Positions 10,175 through 18,911 of a stretch of DNA of 53,172 bases are shown here, piece by piece; the stretch's first letter is position 1; every line of letters starts with the position of its first letter. This DNA comes from Chloroflexota bacterium (GTDB lineage Bacteria > Chloroflexota > Anaerolineae > Anaerolineales > Villigracilaceae), in assembly GCA_019873735.1 (NCBI GenBank), contig JAIOAQ010000021.1:1-53172 (forward strand), read 5' to 3'. The translations under genes and the position numbers were made by a program. Below the pieces are notes generated by a model. It did not search any database and was not told the origin of the DNA. It saw only the letters and a program-made list of their open reading frames with translations.

Positions 10175-11464
10175 ATGGAAAAGAAGCCCAAACCCGCCAG
10201 CCTGAGCAAAAAACACCTGGCCCGCCTGGAACGCGAGCGCCGCCAGGCGCGCCTGATTCGCTGGATCGCCTTTGGCGTGATTCTGACCACTGTCTTGCTG
10301 ATTGCCTATGGCATCCTCGAGACCAGCGGCACGTTTTTCAAAATCAATAGCGCCCTGCAAAAGAACCGGCCAGTTGCGGTGGTCAATGGCGAAGAAATCA
10401 GCGTCGGCACCTTTCAAACCTACGTCCGCCTGCAGCGCCAGCGGCTGATCAATCAATACAGCGAGATGCAATACTATTCCCAAATCTTTGGCTTCGATGT
10501 CAGCGGCCAGTTGCAGCAGATTGAGGCCATGCTGAGCGAAGATCAAAAAGAAGAATTGGGGCAAGAAGTGCTGGACGCGCTGATTGACGAAGTGCTCATC
10601 CGCCAGGAGGCTCAAAAGCGCGGCATCCAGGTCGGCGATGACGAGATCGAGCAGGCTATCCAGGCCAACTACGGCTATTATCCCAACGGGACGCCAACTG
10701 CCGAACCCACCGCCACGCCGCTTGTCTTTTCGACCCTTTCGCCGCAGCAACTGAAACTGGTGACCCTGACGCCAACAGCCACCCCCATCCCGACCTCAAC
10801 GCCTGACCCCCAGGCTACGGCCACGCCGGTTCCCAGCCCGACCTTTACGCCGGTCCCCGAACCCACGGCAACGCCCTACACCCTCGAAGGCTTCCAGAAG
10901 ACCTACCAGGAGACCCTCGACCGGCTGAACAAAGACATTTCGCTTTCCGAAGCCGGATTTCGCGCTATTTTTGAAGCGCAACTCTACCGCCAGCAACTGC
11001 TCAAAGAAGTCACCAAAGACGCGCCGCACACCCAGGAAATGGTCTGGGCGCGGCACATTCTGGTGAAAGACGAGGCAATTGCCCAGGCCGTTCGTCAACG
11101 CCTGCTGGCTGGCGAGGACTTTGGCGCCGTGGCTGCCGAAGTCTCAGAAGACCCCGGCTCGAAAGACAAAGGCGGCGACCTTGGCTGGTTTGCCAAAGGC
11201 CAGATGGTGGCAGCCTTTGAAGATGCCGCTTTCCGCCTGAAGATCGGCGAGATCAGCCAACCGGTTCAGAGCGATTACGGCTACCACATCATCCAGGTGC
11301 TTGGACACGAAGACCGGCCCATGACGGCCAGCGAATATAACGACGCCGTCAACAAAATGTTCGAAGAATGGCTGACCAACCTGCGCGCCCAAAGCGACAT
11401 CACCACCTACGACATCTGGAAGAAATTCATCCCCATGCAGCCCGTCTTACAGCCTGCCCAATAG
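10175..11464 (+). CDS. Membrane-anchored parvulin-type peptidyl-prolyl isomerase (SurA/PrsA-like)
   Basis: A 429-residue exported foldase. A basic cytoplasmic N-terminus is followed by one membrane segment (about residues 28-50) and a SurA-N-like region that starts RPVAVVNGEEISVGTFQTYVR. A long Pro/Thr/Ala-rich linker (about 170-235) resembles cell-wall or periplasmic spacers. The rotamase domain (about 285-390) contains ARHILVKDE, EDPGSKDKGGDLGWFAKGQM and SDYGYHIIQVL, the parvulin core. It probably assists folding of exported proteins outside the membrane. GAGG lies about 9 bases before ATG. It follows rpsR by 57 bases and may be read from the same promoter. It converges on smc, with a long inverted repeat in between. 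Confidence 0.9.
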   Translation: MEKKPKPASLSKKHLARLERERRQARLIRWIAFGVILTTVLLIAYGILETSGTFFKINSALQKNRPVAVVNGEEISVGTFQTYVRLQRQRLINQYSEMQYYSQIFGFDVSGQLQQIEAMLSEDQKEELGQEVLDALIDEVLIRQEAQKRGIQVGDDEIEQAIQANYGYYPNGTPTAEPTATPLVFSTLSPQQLKLVTLTPTATPIPTSTPDPQATATPVPSPTFTPVPEPTATPYTLEGFQKTYQETLDRLNKDISLSEAGFRAIFEAQLYRQQLLKEVTKDAPHTQEMVWARHILVKDEAIAQAVRQRLLAGEDFGAVAAEVSEDPGSKDKGGDLGWFAKGQMVAAFEDAAFRLKIGEISQPVQSDYGYHIIQVLGHEDRPMTASEYNDAVNKMFEEWLTNLRAQSDITTYDIWKKFIPMQPVLQPAQ

Positions 11465-11468
11465 CAAT

Positions 11469-11656
11469 AAACAGGATGGGCGGGATTTTTTGCAAATCGC
11501 GTAACTACCTACCCTCACCCTAACCCTCTCCCAAAGGGAGAGGGAAAGCGACAAAGTCATTGGGTTTTCTCCCCTCTCCCCTCGGGAGAGGGGTTGGGGG
11601 TGAGGGTGGGTAGGCAATTACCAAATCGCGGTAATTTATCCTGTCCATCCTGTTCA
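11469..11656. repeat. Long imperfect inverted repeat between PPIase and smc
   Basis: The left arm runs AACAGGATGGGCGGGAT, then AAATCGCG, then CCTACCCTCACC and CCCTCTCCC. The right arm repeats these in reverse complement: GGGAGAGGGG, GGTGAGGGTGGGTAGG, CGCGGTAATT, ATCCTGTCCATCCTGTT. The centre has smaller GGGAGAGG/CCTCTCCC palindromes. Nothing in it codes. The AACAGGATGGACAGGAT end recurs at 38133. Confidence 0.8.
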
Positions 11657-11670
11657 AAAAGCCGGGCAAC

Positions 11671-11700
11671 AAAAGGCCGTCACCGAAAAAGGTGACGGCC
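11671..11700 (-). terminator. Intrinsic terminator of smc
   Basis: A 10-bp perfect stem (GGCCGTCACC/GGTGACGGCC, 11675-11684 with 11691-11700) with a 6-base loop. It is followed on the minus strand by TTTTG and starts 21 bases after the smc stop. Confidence 0.85.
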
Positions 11701-11720
11701 TGTTTGCTGATGGCGCGGCT

Positions 11721-14700
11721 TTATCCGCGTCCGCCCAGCATTTCGTCGCTGATTTCATCCAGTTTAAGGCTGATCACCTGGCTGGCCGAATCGCGGCCCA
11801 TGGTCACCCCGTAAATGACATCTGCCGCCTGCACCGTGTTGCGGTTGTGCGTGATGATGATGAACTGCGTCTCCTGGCTCAACTCGGCCAGCAGGTCGCG
11901 AAACCGGCCCACATTGGCCTCGTCCAGCATGGCATCTACCTCGTCCATCACGCACACAGGCGTTGGCGAGACCTTGAGCAGGGCAAAGACCAGCGCGATG
12001 GCCGTCAGGCTGCGTTCGCCGCCCGAAAGCAGCGCCAGCCCCTGCTCGCGGCGGCCCGGCAGGCGTGCCTCAATTTCAATGCCGGTTTCCACCAGATTCT
12101 CCGGGTCGGTCAACGCCAGCCGCCCCGCCCCGCCGCCAAAAAGGCGCACAAAAATCTCGCGAAACTCCTTATCCACCGCCTGAAACGTCTTCTGGAATTC
12201 CTGTTTGGTCAATTCATCCAACTCAACAATCACCTCGCGCAGATCGGCTTCGGCCTTGCGCAAATCGGCCACCTGGCTGGACAGGAACTCATAGCGGTCG
12301 TGTTCGGCCTCATACTCCTGCCTGGCCTCCGGATTAATCGGGCCCATGCGGCGCAACTGAGCGCGCAATTGGGTCAGGTTGCCTTCCAGGTCGGGCGGCA
12401 GGGTTGTCACCACCGGCAACTGTTCTACCATACCATCCAGCGGCAACGGCACCGGCCCCGAAATTTCACTGGAGTAGGAAAAAGCCACCAGCCCGAAATC
12501 GTCCTCAATGCGTTCGCGCAGATTGTCGAGCGCGTCCTGACGCCGGCTGACCTCCAGTTGCGCCTGGGCAAGGGCGCGTTCGGCCGCGGACAATGCTCGC
12601 TGGGCTTCGGCTTCCTGCTCTTGAATCTGGGCCTCCTGGCGTTCGGCGGATGCCAGTTCCGCTTCGGCCGGTTCAATCTCGACCCGCAGGCTGGCGAGGC
12701 GCTCATTCAGCCCGCTCTCACGCTGACGGAGGGACTCGCGCTCGCCTTCCATTTGGGTCAGTGCCTGCTGCACTTCTTGGAGACGCTGTTCCGCAGCCTG
12801 CTTCTGTTCCTTGAGCCGCTGGTAAGTCTGCGCGCGTTCGGCCTGACGACGGCGGACGTCCTCCAGGGCGCGGGCGGCAACGGCCAGACGCGTGTTCCAG
12901 TAGGCGGCCTGCTCCTGCTCTTCGTCCAGCGTCAGTTCGCTCAGGCTGGCTTCCAGCGTGCGCACGGCTTCGGCGGCCTGAGTGATTTCGGCCTCCATCT
13001 GGGTTTGTGACTGTGCCAGATTCGACTGCTCGCTTTCGGCCTGCTCTTTTTCGGCCTGGAACTGCTTTTGCTGGGCAGCCTGCCATGCCTGCTGACGGCG
13101 GGCGGATTCGAGTTCGAGGCCGGCTTGTTGTTCGGCGGCGCGTGCTTCGTCCAGCGCATGCCGGCTTTGGCGCAGATTTTCCTCCAGCAGAGTCAGTTTT
13201 TGACGGGCCTCTTTTTGCCGCTCCAGCAGACTCTCGATGCGGCGGTTGAGCGCCGTCAGGCGTTCTTCGGCCTCTGCCAGGGCTTGCTGCAACTCTCGTT
13301 TTTGGCGCGGCCGGCTCAGGGTCCCGCTTTGAGCCGCTTTACCGGCCAGCACCGAGCCGTCGGCGCGGAAGACTTCGCCTTTCAGGGTCACGGCTTTCAA
13401 GTAGGGTGAATGTCCACTCTGCACTAGCCGCCGGGCGGCAGGACGGTCGCGCACGATCAACACCTGCCCCAGCAGGAGGTCGAGCACGGGTTGAAGCGCG
13501 GCCGGGGCGCGGACAAGGTCGGCGGCCAGTCCTACGCAGCCGGCATCGTCGGGGGGTGTCAGGCGCGCTTCGGGCTTCAGCCAGGCTAACGGCAACAGGG
13601 CAGCCCGGCCCGGCGCATCCCCCTCCAGCAATTGCAGCGCCTGTTCCACGTCTTGACCCGAATCGAAGACGATGGCGTCCAGGTAGTCGCTCAACGCTGC
13701 CGCAATCGCGGTTTCGTATTCGGCGGGCACGTCTAGCAGGGTGCTTAAGGCCCCGTGACGGCTATGCAGGCGATTTTGGCGCACGGCCTCCAGCAGGAAG
13801 CGCGCTCCCTCGCCGTAGCCGACCAGGGCTTGCTCGGCCTGTTGCAGCACTTCCACCTGGGCTTTTAGCCGGCTGACGGCGGCGCTTTGGGCGCGGTGTT
13901 CTTCCTGCGCTTGTTGAGTCTCGGCTTCCACGGCAGCCGTTTCCTGGCGCTGGCGATGCAAACGATTTTGGGTCTCGCTGCTCTCGTCTTCGGCCTTCTG
14001 GCGGCTTGCCTGTGCGGCCTGCAAACGGGACTCGGCCTGGCGGACGGCCTCGCCGGCTGCCTGAAGCGCCTGGACGTTTTCGCTCAGGCGTTTTTCCAGC
14101 ATGGTCAGGCGGGCGGTGAGTTCGTCGTGCCGCGCTCTTTGGGCTGCGCGCCGGGCCTGCAGGTTGGCCAGCACCTGGCGCGTGGACTGCACTTCTCCTT
14201 CCAGGGCGGCACGCCTGGCCTGACGGCTTTGCAGCGTTTGCTGTGCCTGGCTCAGTTGCGCCTGCGCTTCGGCGTGTTCGGCTTGCAGGCGTTCGTCTTC
14301 CAGCGTGATTTCGCTCAGTTTTTCCTGCGCCAGGGTGATTTCATCTGTCAGCCGTTCCCGTTCGGTTATCAGGTTCTGCTGTGTTTCCAGCAGGGAACGG
14401 CGGCGCTCTTCCAGCACGGCGAGTTGGCGTGAGGTAGCCTCGCGTTCGGCGTGCAGTTCAGAGGAAAGGCGGTGCCAGGTGCCTAACTGGGCGCGCAGGG
14501 CTTGCAGGCGTTCGCGGTGGGCGGCGGCTTCGTCGTGCCGTTTTTGAAAGGCCTGGCGGATTTCGGCCAGTTGGGCTTCCTGTGCTCGCAAGAGTTCGCG
14601 GCTCTCGCTCAGGTCTTTCTGGGCGCGGTGCCAGTGATAGCCGTACCATTCTCGCAGCAGCAGACGCATATCGGCCTGCAGTTGGGCATACTCTGCTGCC

Positions 14701-15338
14701 CGCCTGGATTGGCGTTCCAGGCTGCGCAGGCGCGGCTCAAGTTCGGCCAGGATGTCCTGGATGCGTTCCAGGTTGCGCCCGGTGGTTTCCAGCCGGCGCA
14801 GCGCCTCTTCGCGGCGGGCGCGGTACAGTCCTACTCCGGCGGCCTCTTCGAAGAGACGGCGGCGGTCGTCGGCCTTGAGCGCCAGCGACGCATCTACCAG
14901 CCCCTGCCCAAGAATGGTATAGGTGCGCTCGCTCAGACCGGATTGGGCCAGCAATTCGTTGATTTCGCGCAAACGGACATGCTGACCGTTGAGCAGGTAT
15001 TCGTTGCGGCCATCGCGGTATGCGCGGCGGGTGAGCGCGACTTCGCTGAAATCTACCGGCAGCCATCCGTTGCTGTTATCAAAGGTGATGGTGACGGCGG
15101 CCATGCTGGCGCGGGGACGTGTTTCTGAGCCGGCAAAGATCATGTCCTCCGTCTTTTTGGCGCGCAGCAGGCTGTAAGACTGTTCGCCCAGCACCCAGCG
15201 CAGTGCGTCGGCGATGTTTGATTTCCCTGAACCGTTGGGGCCGACGATGGCGGTAATCCCCTCGGCAAACTCAAACAGCGTTCGGGAAGCAAAGGTTTTG
15301 TAGCCTTGGAGTTCAAGCGATTTCAGAAGAAGAGGCAT
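11721..15338 (-). CDS. smc: Chromosome segregation/condensation ATPase SMC
   Basis: A 1205-residue SMC of full length. The N-terminal head has Walker [10 protein letters not shown] (about residues 33-41). Two very long coiled coils (about 165-500 and 675-1025) flank a hinge near 505-670 (starts [14 protein letters not shown]). The C-terminal head has signature [18 protein letters not shown] and Walker [16 protein letters not shown]. With kleisin partners ScpA/ScpB, not encoded here, it compacts and segregates DNA. It lies 40 bases downstream of rnc on the same strand, a common bacterial arrangement, and ends at a strong terminator. Confidence 0.97.
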   Translation of the reverse strand: MPLLLKSLELQGYKTFASRTLFEFAEGITAIVGPNGSGKSNIADALRWVLGEQSYSLLRAKKTEDMIFAGSETRPRASMAAVTITFDNSNGWLPVDFSEVALTRRAYRDGRNEYLLNGQHVRLREINELLAQSGLSERTYTILGQGLVDASLALKADDRRRLFEEAAGVGLYRARREEALRRLETTGRNLERIQDILAELEPRLRSLERQSRRAAEYAQLQADMRLLLREWYGYHWHRAQKDLSESRELLRAQEAQLAEIRQAFQKRHDEAAAHRERLQALRAQLGTWHRLSSELHAEREATSRQLAVLEERRRSLLETQQNLITERERLTDEITLAQEKLSEITLEDERLQAEHAEAQAQLSQAQQTLQSRQARRAALEGEVQSTRQVLANLQARRAAQRARHDELTARLTMLEKRLSENVQALQAAGEAVRQAESRLQAAQASRQKAEDESSETQNRLHRQRQETAAVEAETQQAQEEHRAQSAAVSRLKAQVEVLQQAEQALVGYGEGARFLLEAVRQNRLHSRHGALSTLLDVPAEYETAIAAALSDYLDAIVFDSGQDVEQALQLLEGDAPGRAALLPLAWLKPEARLTPPDDAGCVGLAADLVRAPAALQPVLDLLLGQVLIVRDRPAARRLVQSGHSPYLKAVTLKGEVFRADGSVLAGKAAQSGTLSRPRQKRELQQALAEAEERLTALNRRIESLLERQKEARQKLTLLEENLRQSRHALDEARAAEQQAGLELESARRQQAWQAAQQKQFQAEKEQAESEQSNLAQSQTQMEAEITQAAEAVRTLEASLSELTLDEEQEQAAYWNTRLAVAARALEDVRRRQAERAQTYQRLKEQKQAAEQRLQEVQQALTQMEGERESLRQRESGLNERLASLRVEIEPAEAELASAERQEAQIQEQEAEAQRALSAAERALAQAQLEVSRRQDALDNLRERIEDDFGLVAFSYSSEISGPVPLPLDGMVEQLPVVTTLPPDLEGNLTQLRAQLRRMGPINPEARQEYEAEHDRYEFLSSQVADLRKAEADLREVIVELDELTKQEFQKTFQAVDKEFREIFVRLFGGGAGRLALTDPENLVETGIEIEARLPGRREQGLALLSGGERSLTAIALVFALLKVSPTPVCVMDEVDAMLDEANVGRFRDLLAELSQETQFIIITHNRNTVQAADVIYGVTMGRDSASQVISLKLDEISDEMLGGRG

Positions 15339-15378
15339 GGGTGTTTTCTTTGAAGAGAGATGTTTAGATGCAAGGATC

Positions 15379-16095
15379 TCAGATCAGTCCCAGCCGCTCG
15401 AGGGCGGCTTGCGCAGCGGCCTGACTGGCGGCCTGTTTGCTCTGTCCACTGCCGCGTCCGTAGATCTCTTCGCCGACCCGCACTTCTACCTCGAATACCC
15501 TGGCATGGTCTGGGCCTTTGATGTCTACGGTGATATAGCGCGGTGTGCCAAGTTTTTGGGCTTGTGTCCATTCCTGGAAGAAACTTTTGGGGTCAGAAGC
15601 ATCCAGGTTGACCAGGGTTTGGTCCTGGGCCTTTTCCAGCAGGGGGGAGATGAACTCTTCAACAGCCGGAATGCCGCCTTCCAGGTAGAGGGCGCCGATC
15701 AATGCTTCAAAGGTGGCGCACAGCAAGGCGGGACGGCTGTGCCCGCCGGCGGCCAGTTCGCCGCGGCCAAGGCGCATGGCTTTGTCCAGCCCTAACTGGC
15801 GGGCAAAATCTGCCAGCTGCTCGGTGCGCACCAGAGCCGAACGGGAGCGCGTTAATTCGCCCTCGTTCATCTCCGGGCAGTGATTGTACAGCCAGGCGCC
15901 AACCACAAAGTCCAATACGGCGTCGCCCAGGAATTCAAGCCGTTCGTTGTCCTCCAGAATCTCCGGGTGTTCGTTGACATAGGAGCGGTGAGTCATGGCG
16001 CGCGCCAGAAGATGCAGGTTGTTAAACGACAACCCCAGCCGTTCCGCCAGTTTTCGCGGCGATTCGACTTCAGATGAGTTTTCTTCAGAAGACAC
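15379..16095 (-). CDS. rnc: Ribonuclease III
   Basis: A 238-residue RNase III for rRNA and mRNA dsRNA processing. The catalytic domain has the signature ERLEFLGDAVLD (residues 51-62). A dsRNA-binding domain occupies about 165-236. The start is GTG at 16095 with GGGGAGG six bases upstream. In the second metal-binding motif, LLCATFEALIGALYLE (124-139), the Glu that matches E. coli E117 is kept (E130), but the position of E. coli D114 is Ala127. It is upstream of smc. Its 5' leader (16096-16170) can fold into a branched hairpin, see the regulatory entry. Confidence 0.95.
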   Translation of the reverse strand: MSSEENSSEVESPRKLAERLGLSFNNLHLLARAMTHRSYVNEHPEILEDNERLEFLGDAVLDFVVGAWLYNHCPEMNEGELTRSRSALVRTEQLADFARQLGLDKAMRLGRGELAAGGHSRPALLCATFEALIGALYLEGGIPAVEEFISPLLEKAQDQTLVNLDASDPKSFFQEWTQAQKLGTPRYITVDIKGPDHARVFEVEVRVGEEIYGRGSGQSKQAASQAAAQAALERLGLI

Positions 16096-16101
16096 AGGGA
16101 A

Positions 16102-16166
16102 CCTCCCCGGAACTCAGGGAGCGCCAGTCTCTCACCCCTGTGGGTGACTCGCGTTCCATCAGTTCC
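16102..16166 (-). promoter_or_regulatory. Structured 5' leader of rnc
   Basis: On the minus strand GGAACT (16161-16166) can pair with AGTTCC (16109-16114). This encloses a perfect 6-bp hairpin (TCACCC-N4-GGGTGA, 16132-16147) and places the GGGGAGG ribosome binding site right next to the closing stem. E. coli rnc is autoregulated by cleavage of its own leader hairpin; the same role here is an inference. Confidence 0.35.
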
Positions 16167-16452
16167 GTGTATGAAAAATATGCCTGATTTTACTCTTATT
16201 TTAGGATGCTGGCTAGCAAGAATTGCGAGCCACAGATTTCACGGATGACTCTACTGCAAAAAGGGCGTTTCTAACGCAAGGACGCAAAGCCGCCAAGATT
16301 TTTTAAGGTCTATTTCTTTTTTACGCATAATCCGAACCCGAAAAACAAAGATTTTGCATTGTAAATTGCATTTTCTTTGCGCCTTGGCGTCTTCGCGTTG
16401 AGATTTTCTGTTTTTTCAGTGAATTCACAGATTTCAACCAAATTGGAATCTG
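16167..16452. repeat. Intergenic region between recJ and rnc with dispersed repeats
   Basis: There is no credible gene. It holds an inverted pair of the AACGCAAGGACGCAAAG motif (about 16274-16298 forward; 16376-16403 reversed, CTTTGCGCCTTGGCGTC...CGCGTTG) and a CACAGATTTCACGGAT motif (16231-16246). Both motifs recur elsewhere in the window (45857, 45961; 21278, 38349). Confidence 0.6.
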
Positions 16453-18726
16453 TCAGACCTTGAGCAGTTTTTCCGGATCGGCTTCTCTGAAGTAAGCCCG
16501 ATAGGCGGCCGTTTCTGCCAGCAGGCCCTTGATAGCAACATACAATTCACGCTGCAGGTACGGCTCCGTCTGCCCGCTGCCGGCAGAAAAATGCAGGCTG
16601 CCATCCTCTTCATGCATGACCAGGTGCCCGCTGGCCTCCAGCCAGGCCAGTCCCAGGCGGACGGTATCCTCGCGCTGGGCGCAGGCGGCGCTCAACTCCT
16701 GCAGGCTGGCGCTACCGCCGCGCCGATGGATGGCATATTTCACCAGCCCGCCCAGGCGGGTGAGAAACGCATCCGCTTTTTCTTCAGCGGGGACGAATGC
16801 AATCAGATAGAGTTTCTGCGGCGCAGTGCGCTCCAGCATGGCGCGCCATTCGGCCGCGCCGGCCGGCGCGGTGTACACCACCAGTTGGCTGGCGGGTTTA
16901 AGGTGATAACGGTCCACCCCGCCGACTTTTTGCCGGTGTTCGCCCTCGGCAAAGACTTGCGCTTCTGCCGGAATCTGTCCCGCTCGTTTACGCCAGTCAA
17001 TCACCTCGATGGCGGGCGGCTGTACTTCAATGGTTGGAATCTCCACCAGACGGTAGTCAAGCAGTTGCAGGGTGAGTTGCCTTTCGCCGCGGAAAGCCCC
17101 GGCGCGCAGGGAATAGGCGATATCTATGCGTTGCCCGGTCTCGGGCAATTCTTCACCCGCGCCGCCCCACCATAAAATGCTCTGGGTTTGGCCTTGCTCA
17201 TCTTCCACAACCAGACGTAAATGCTCTTTGGTTTTGCCAATCGGGATGGCGGATTTTAACTGCAGATTGCGCGTTGCCAGCGCGAGCGGCGGATTCCCTG
17301 CCCCAAAAGGCGCCAGTTTTTCCAGCGCGTCGGCCAGGTCAAAAGTGAGATCATTGAACCCAAGCCAGGCGTCAATTTGCAGCGCCGGTTCCTCCCAGAT
17401 GATTTGGCCGAGTTGCGCTTCGACGGCCTGTCTCAGCCTGCGGCGGAACTCGGTCATTTTGTCGCGCTCTAGCGAGAGACCGGCGGCCATAGGATGCCCG
17501 CCAAAACCGAGCAGAATGTCCCGGCTGGCGGCAATGGCCTCTGTGATGTTCAGGCCCTCAATTGAACGCGCCGAGCCGCGCAGCAAGCCATCCTCGCCCT
17601 CGGTAAGCAGAATGACCGGACGGTGATAACGGTCAACCAACCGGCTGGCCACAATCCCGACCACGCCGCCGGGCCAGTTTGGGTACGAAAGGATGATCAC
17701 CGGCTCATCTAGCAGAGCGGGGGTTTCCTTTAATTGTCCTTCGGCGGCCTGCAGGACCTGACTGGTCAGCAATCGGCGCTGCGCATTCAGGTTTTCGATT
17801 TGGGCCGCCAGCAGGCGCGCGCGGACTTCGTCGTGGGTCAGCAGCAGTTCCACTGCCGGGTTGGCGTCGCCTAAACGGCCGAGGGCGTTCAGCCGCGGCG
17901 CAAAGATAAAGCCGATGGTCTCTTCGGTCAGGCTTTCCAGGTTGGTGTTGGCAAACTCGGCCATGATTTTCAACCCAAGCCGAGATGTGCCGCGCAGCGC
18001 GCCGATGCCTTGTTGTACCAGGCGGCGGCTTTCGCCTTGCAGCAGGGCCACGTCGGCGACCAGCCCAAGGGCGGTCAGGTCGAGCAGGGATTCGGGCTCA
18101 AGCCGCGCCTGGCCGGCAGCAAGCAGCCCTTCTGCCAGTTTGTAAGCGACTCCCACACCGGCCAGGTTTTCGAGCGGGTGACCGGGGGGCAGCAACTTTG
18201 GGTTGATGACGGTTAATGCCCGGGGAAGCGTCTCGCCGGGATCGTGGTGGTCGGTGAGGATGACATCTACCCCGCGCCGCTGGGCATAGTCAACAGCCTC
18301 GTGAGCGGTGATGCCCGTGTCACACGTGACGAGCAGCCGGATTCCGTTATCGAGCAGCGGCGCCAGGCTTTGGATATGCACGCCGTGACTCTCGCGGCCG
18401 CGCACGGGGATGTAGTAATGGACTTTTGCCCCCAACGCGTTCAGGGTTTGTACCAGCAGCGCGGTTGCAGTCTGTCCGTCCACATCAAAATCGCCCCAGA
18501 CGCAGACGGGCTGTTCGTTGCGTATAGCCAAGAAAATGCGTTCAATTGCCGTTTCCAGGCCGGGAAAAGATGTAGATGGAGAGGCACCCGGGCTTAGGAA
18601 TGCCCGCACGGCCTCGATGGTGGTCAGGCCGCGTCGGACGAGAGTCTGCACGATGAACGGGGGCAGACCCAGGTCCCCGAAAGAAGCGGGGACGGCAATG
18701 GGTTGTGGTTCGCGCCAGCGGGTCAT
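16453..18726 (-). CDS. recJ: Single-stranded-DNA-specific 5'-3' exonuclease RecJ
   Basis: A 757-residue RecJ. The DHH phosphoesterase core has CVWGDFDVDGQTATALLVQ (motif I), LLVTCDTGITAHEAV (motif II) and VILTDHHDPG (motif III, DHH). The DHHA1 domain ends in GFGGHPMAAGLSLE, followed by an OB-fold-like region. The C-terminal about 190 residues (after IEVIDWRKRAGQ) exceed a minimal RecJ (about 560) and look like the extra domain of longer RecJ forms. It works in recombinational and mismatch repair. GGAG is 6 bases before ATG. It stands alone, divergent from the SUMF1-type lipoprotein gene. Confidence 0.95.
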   Translation of the reverse strand: MTRWREPQPIAVPASFGDLGLPPFIVQTLVRRGLTTIEAVRAFLSPGASPSTSFPGLETAIERIFLAIRNEQPVCVWGDFDVDGQTATALLVQTLNALGAKVHYYIPVRGRESHGVHIQSLAPLLDNGIRLLVTCDTGITAHEAVDYAQRRGVDVILTDHHDPGETLPRALTVINPKLLPPGHPLENLAGVGVAYKLAEGLLAAGQARLEPESLLDLTALGLVADVALLQGESRRLVQQGIGALRGTSRLGLKIMAEFANTNLESLTEETIGFIFAPRLNALGRLGDANPAVELLLTHDEVRARLLAAQIENLNAQRRLLTSQVLQAAEGQLKETPALLDEPVIILSYPNWPGGVVGIVASRLVDRYHRPVILLTEGEDGLLRGSARSIEGLNITEAIAASRDILLGFGGHPMAAGLSLERDKMTEFRRRLRQAVEAQLGQIIWEEPALQIDAWLGFNDLTFDLADALEKLAPFGAGNPPLALATRNLQLKSAIPIGKTKEHLRLVVEDEQGQTQSILWWGGAGEELPETGQRIDIAYSLRAGAFRGERQLTLQLLDYRLVEIPTIEVQPPAIEVIDWRKRAGQIPAEAQVFAEGEHRQKVGGVDRYHLKPASQLVVYTAPAGAAEWRAMLERTAPQKLYLIAFVPAEEKADAFLTRLGGLVKYAIHRRGGSASLQELSAACAQREDTVRLGLAWLEASGHLVMHEEDGSLHFSAGSGQTEPYLQRELYVAIKGLLAETAAYRAYFREADPEKLLKV

Positions 18727-18854
18727 GTTTTCTCCGTTCCCTTTGTGGTGTCTAGCCGGTTTATTTTATCATGCTGTTTCAGGTCGGTCCCGAACCTGCT
18801 ATGCTCCCTAAAAGTGATAGTACTTCTATCGGATAGAATCTGTCTGAAAATTTG

Positions 18855-18891
18855 TATAATATTTAAATACCTTACATTTTTGTAAGGTATT
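18855..18891 (+). promoter_or_regulatory. -10 box and 11-bp inverted repeat before the FGE-sulfatase lipoprotein gene
   Basis: TATAAT at 18855-18860 is followed by a perfect 11-bp inverted repeat (AATACCTTACA, TTTT loop, TGTAAGGTATT; 18866-18891) that starts at the predicted +1. It could be an operator or a 5' mRNA stem-loop. No convincing -35 is visible. Confidence 0.5.
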
Positions 18892-18911
18892 GTTTGACGA
18901 AAGGAGATGAG

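Noticed and set aside
11815..15128. Long plus-strand ORFs opposite smc
   Set aside because: Shadow frames of a high-GC coding region; no motifs, while smc has all of its motifs on the minus strand.
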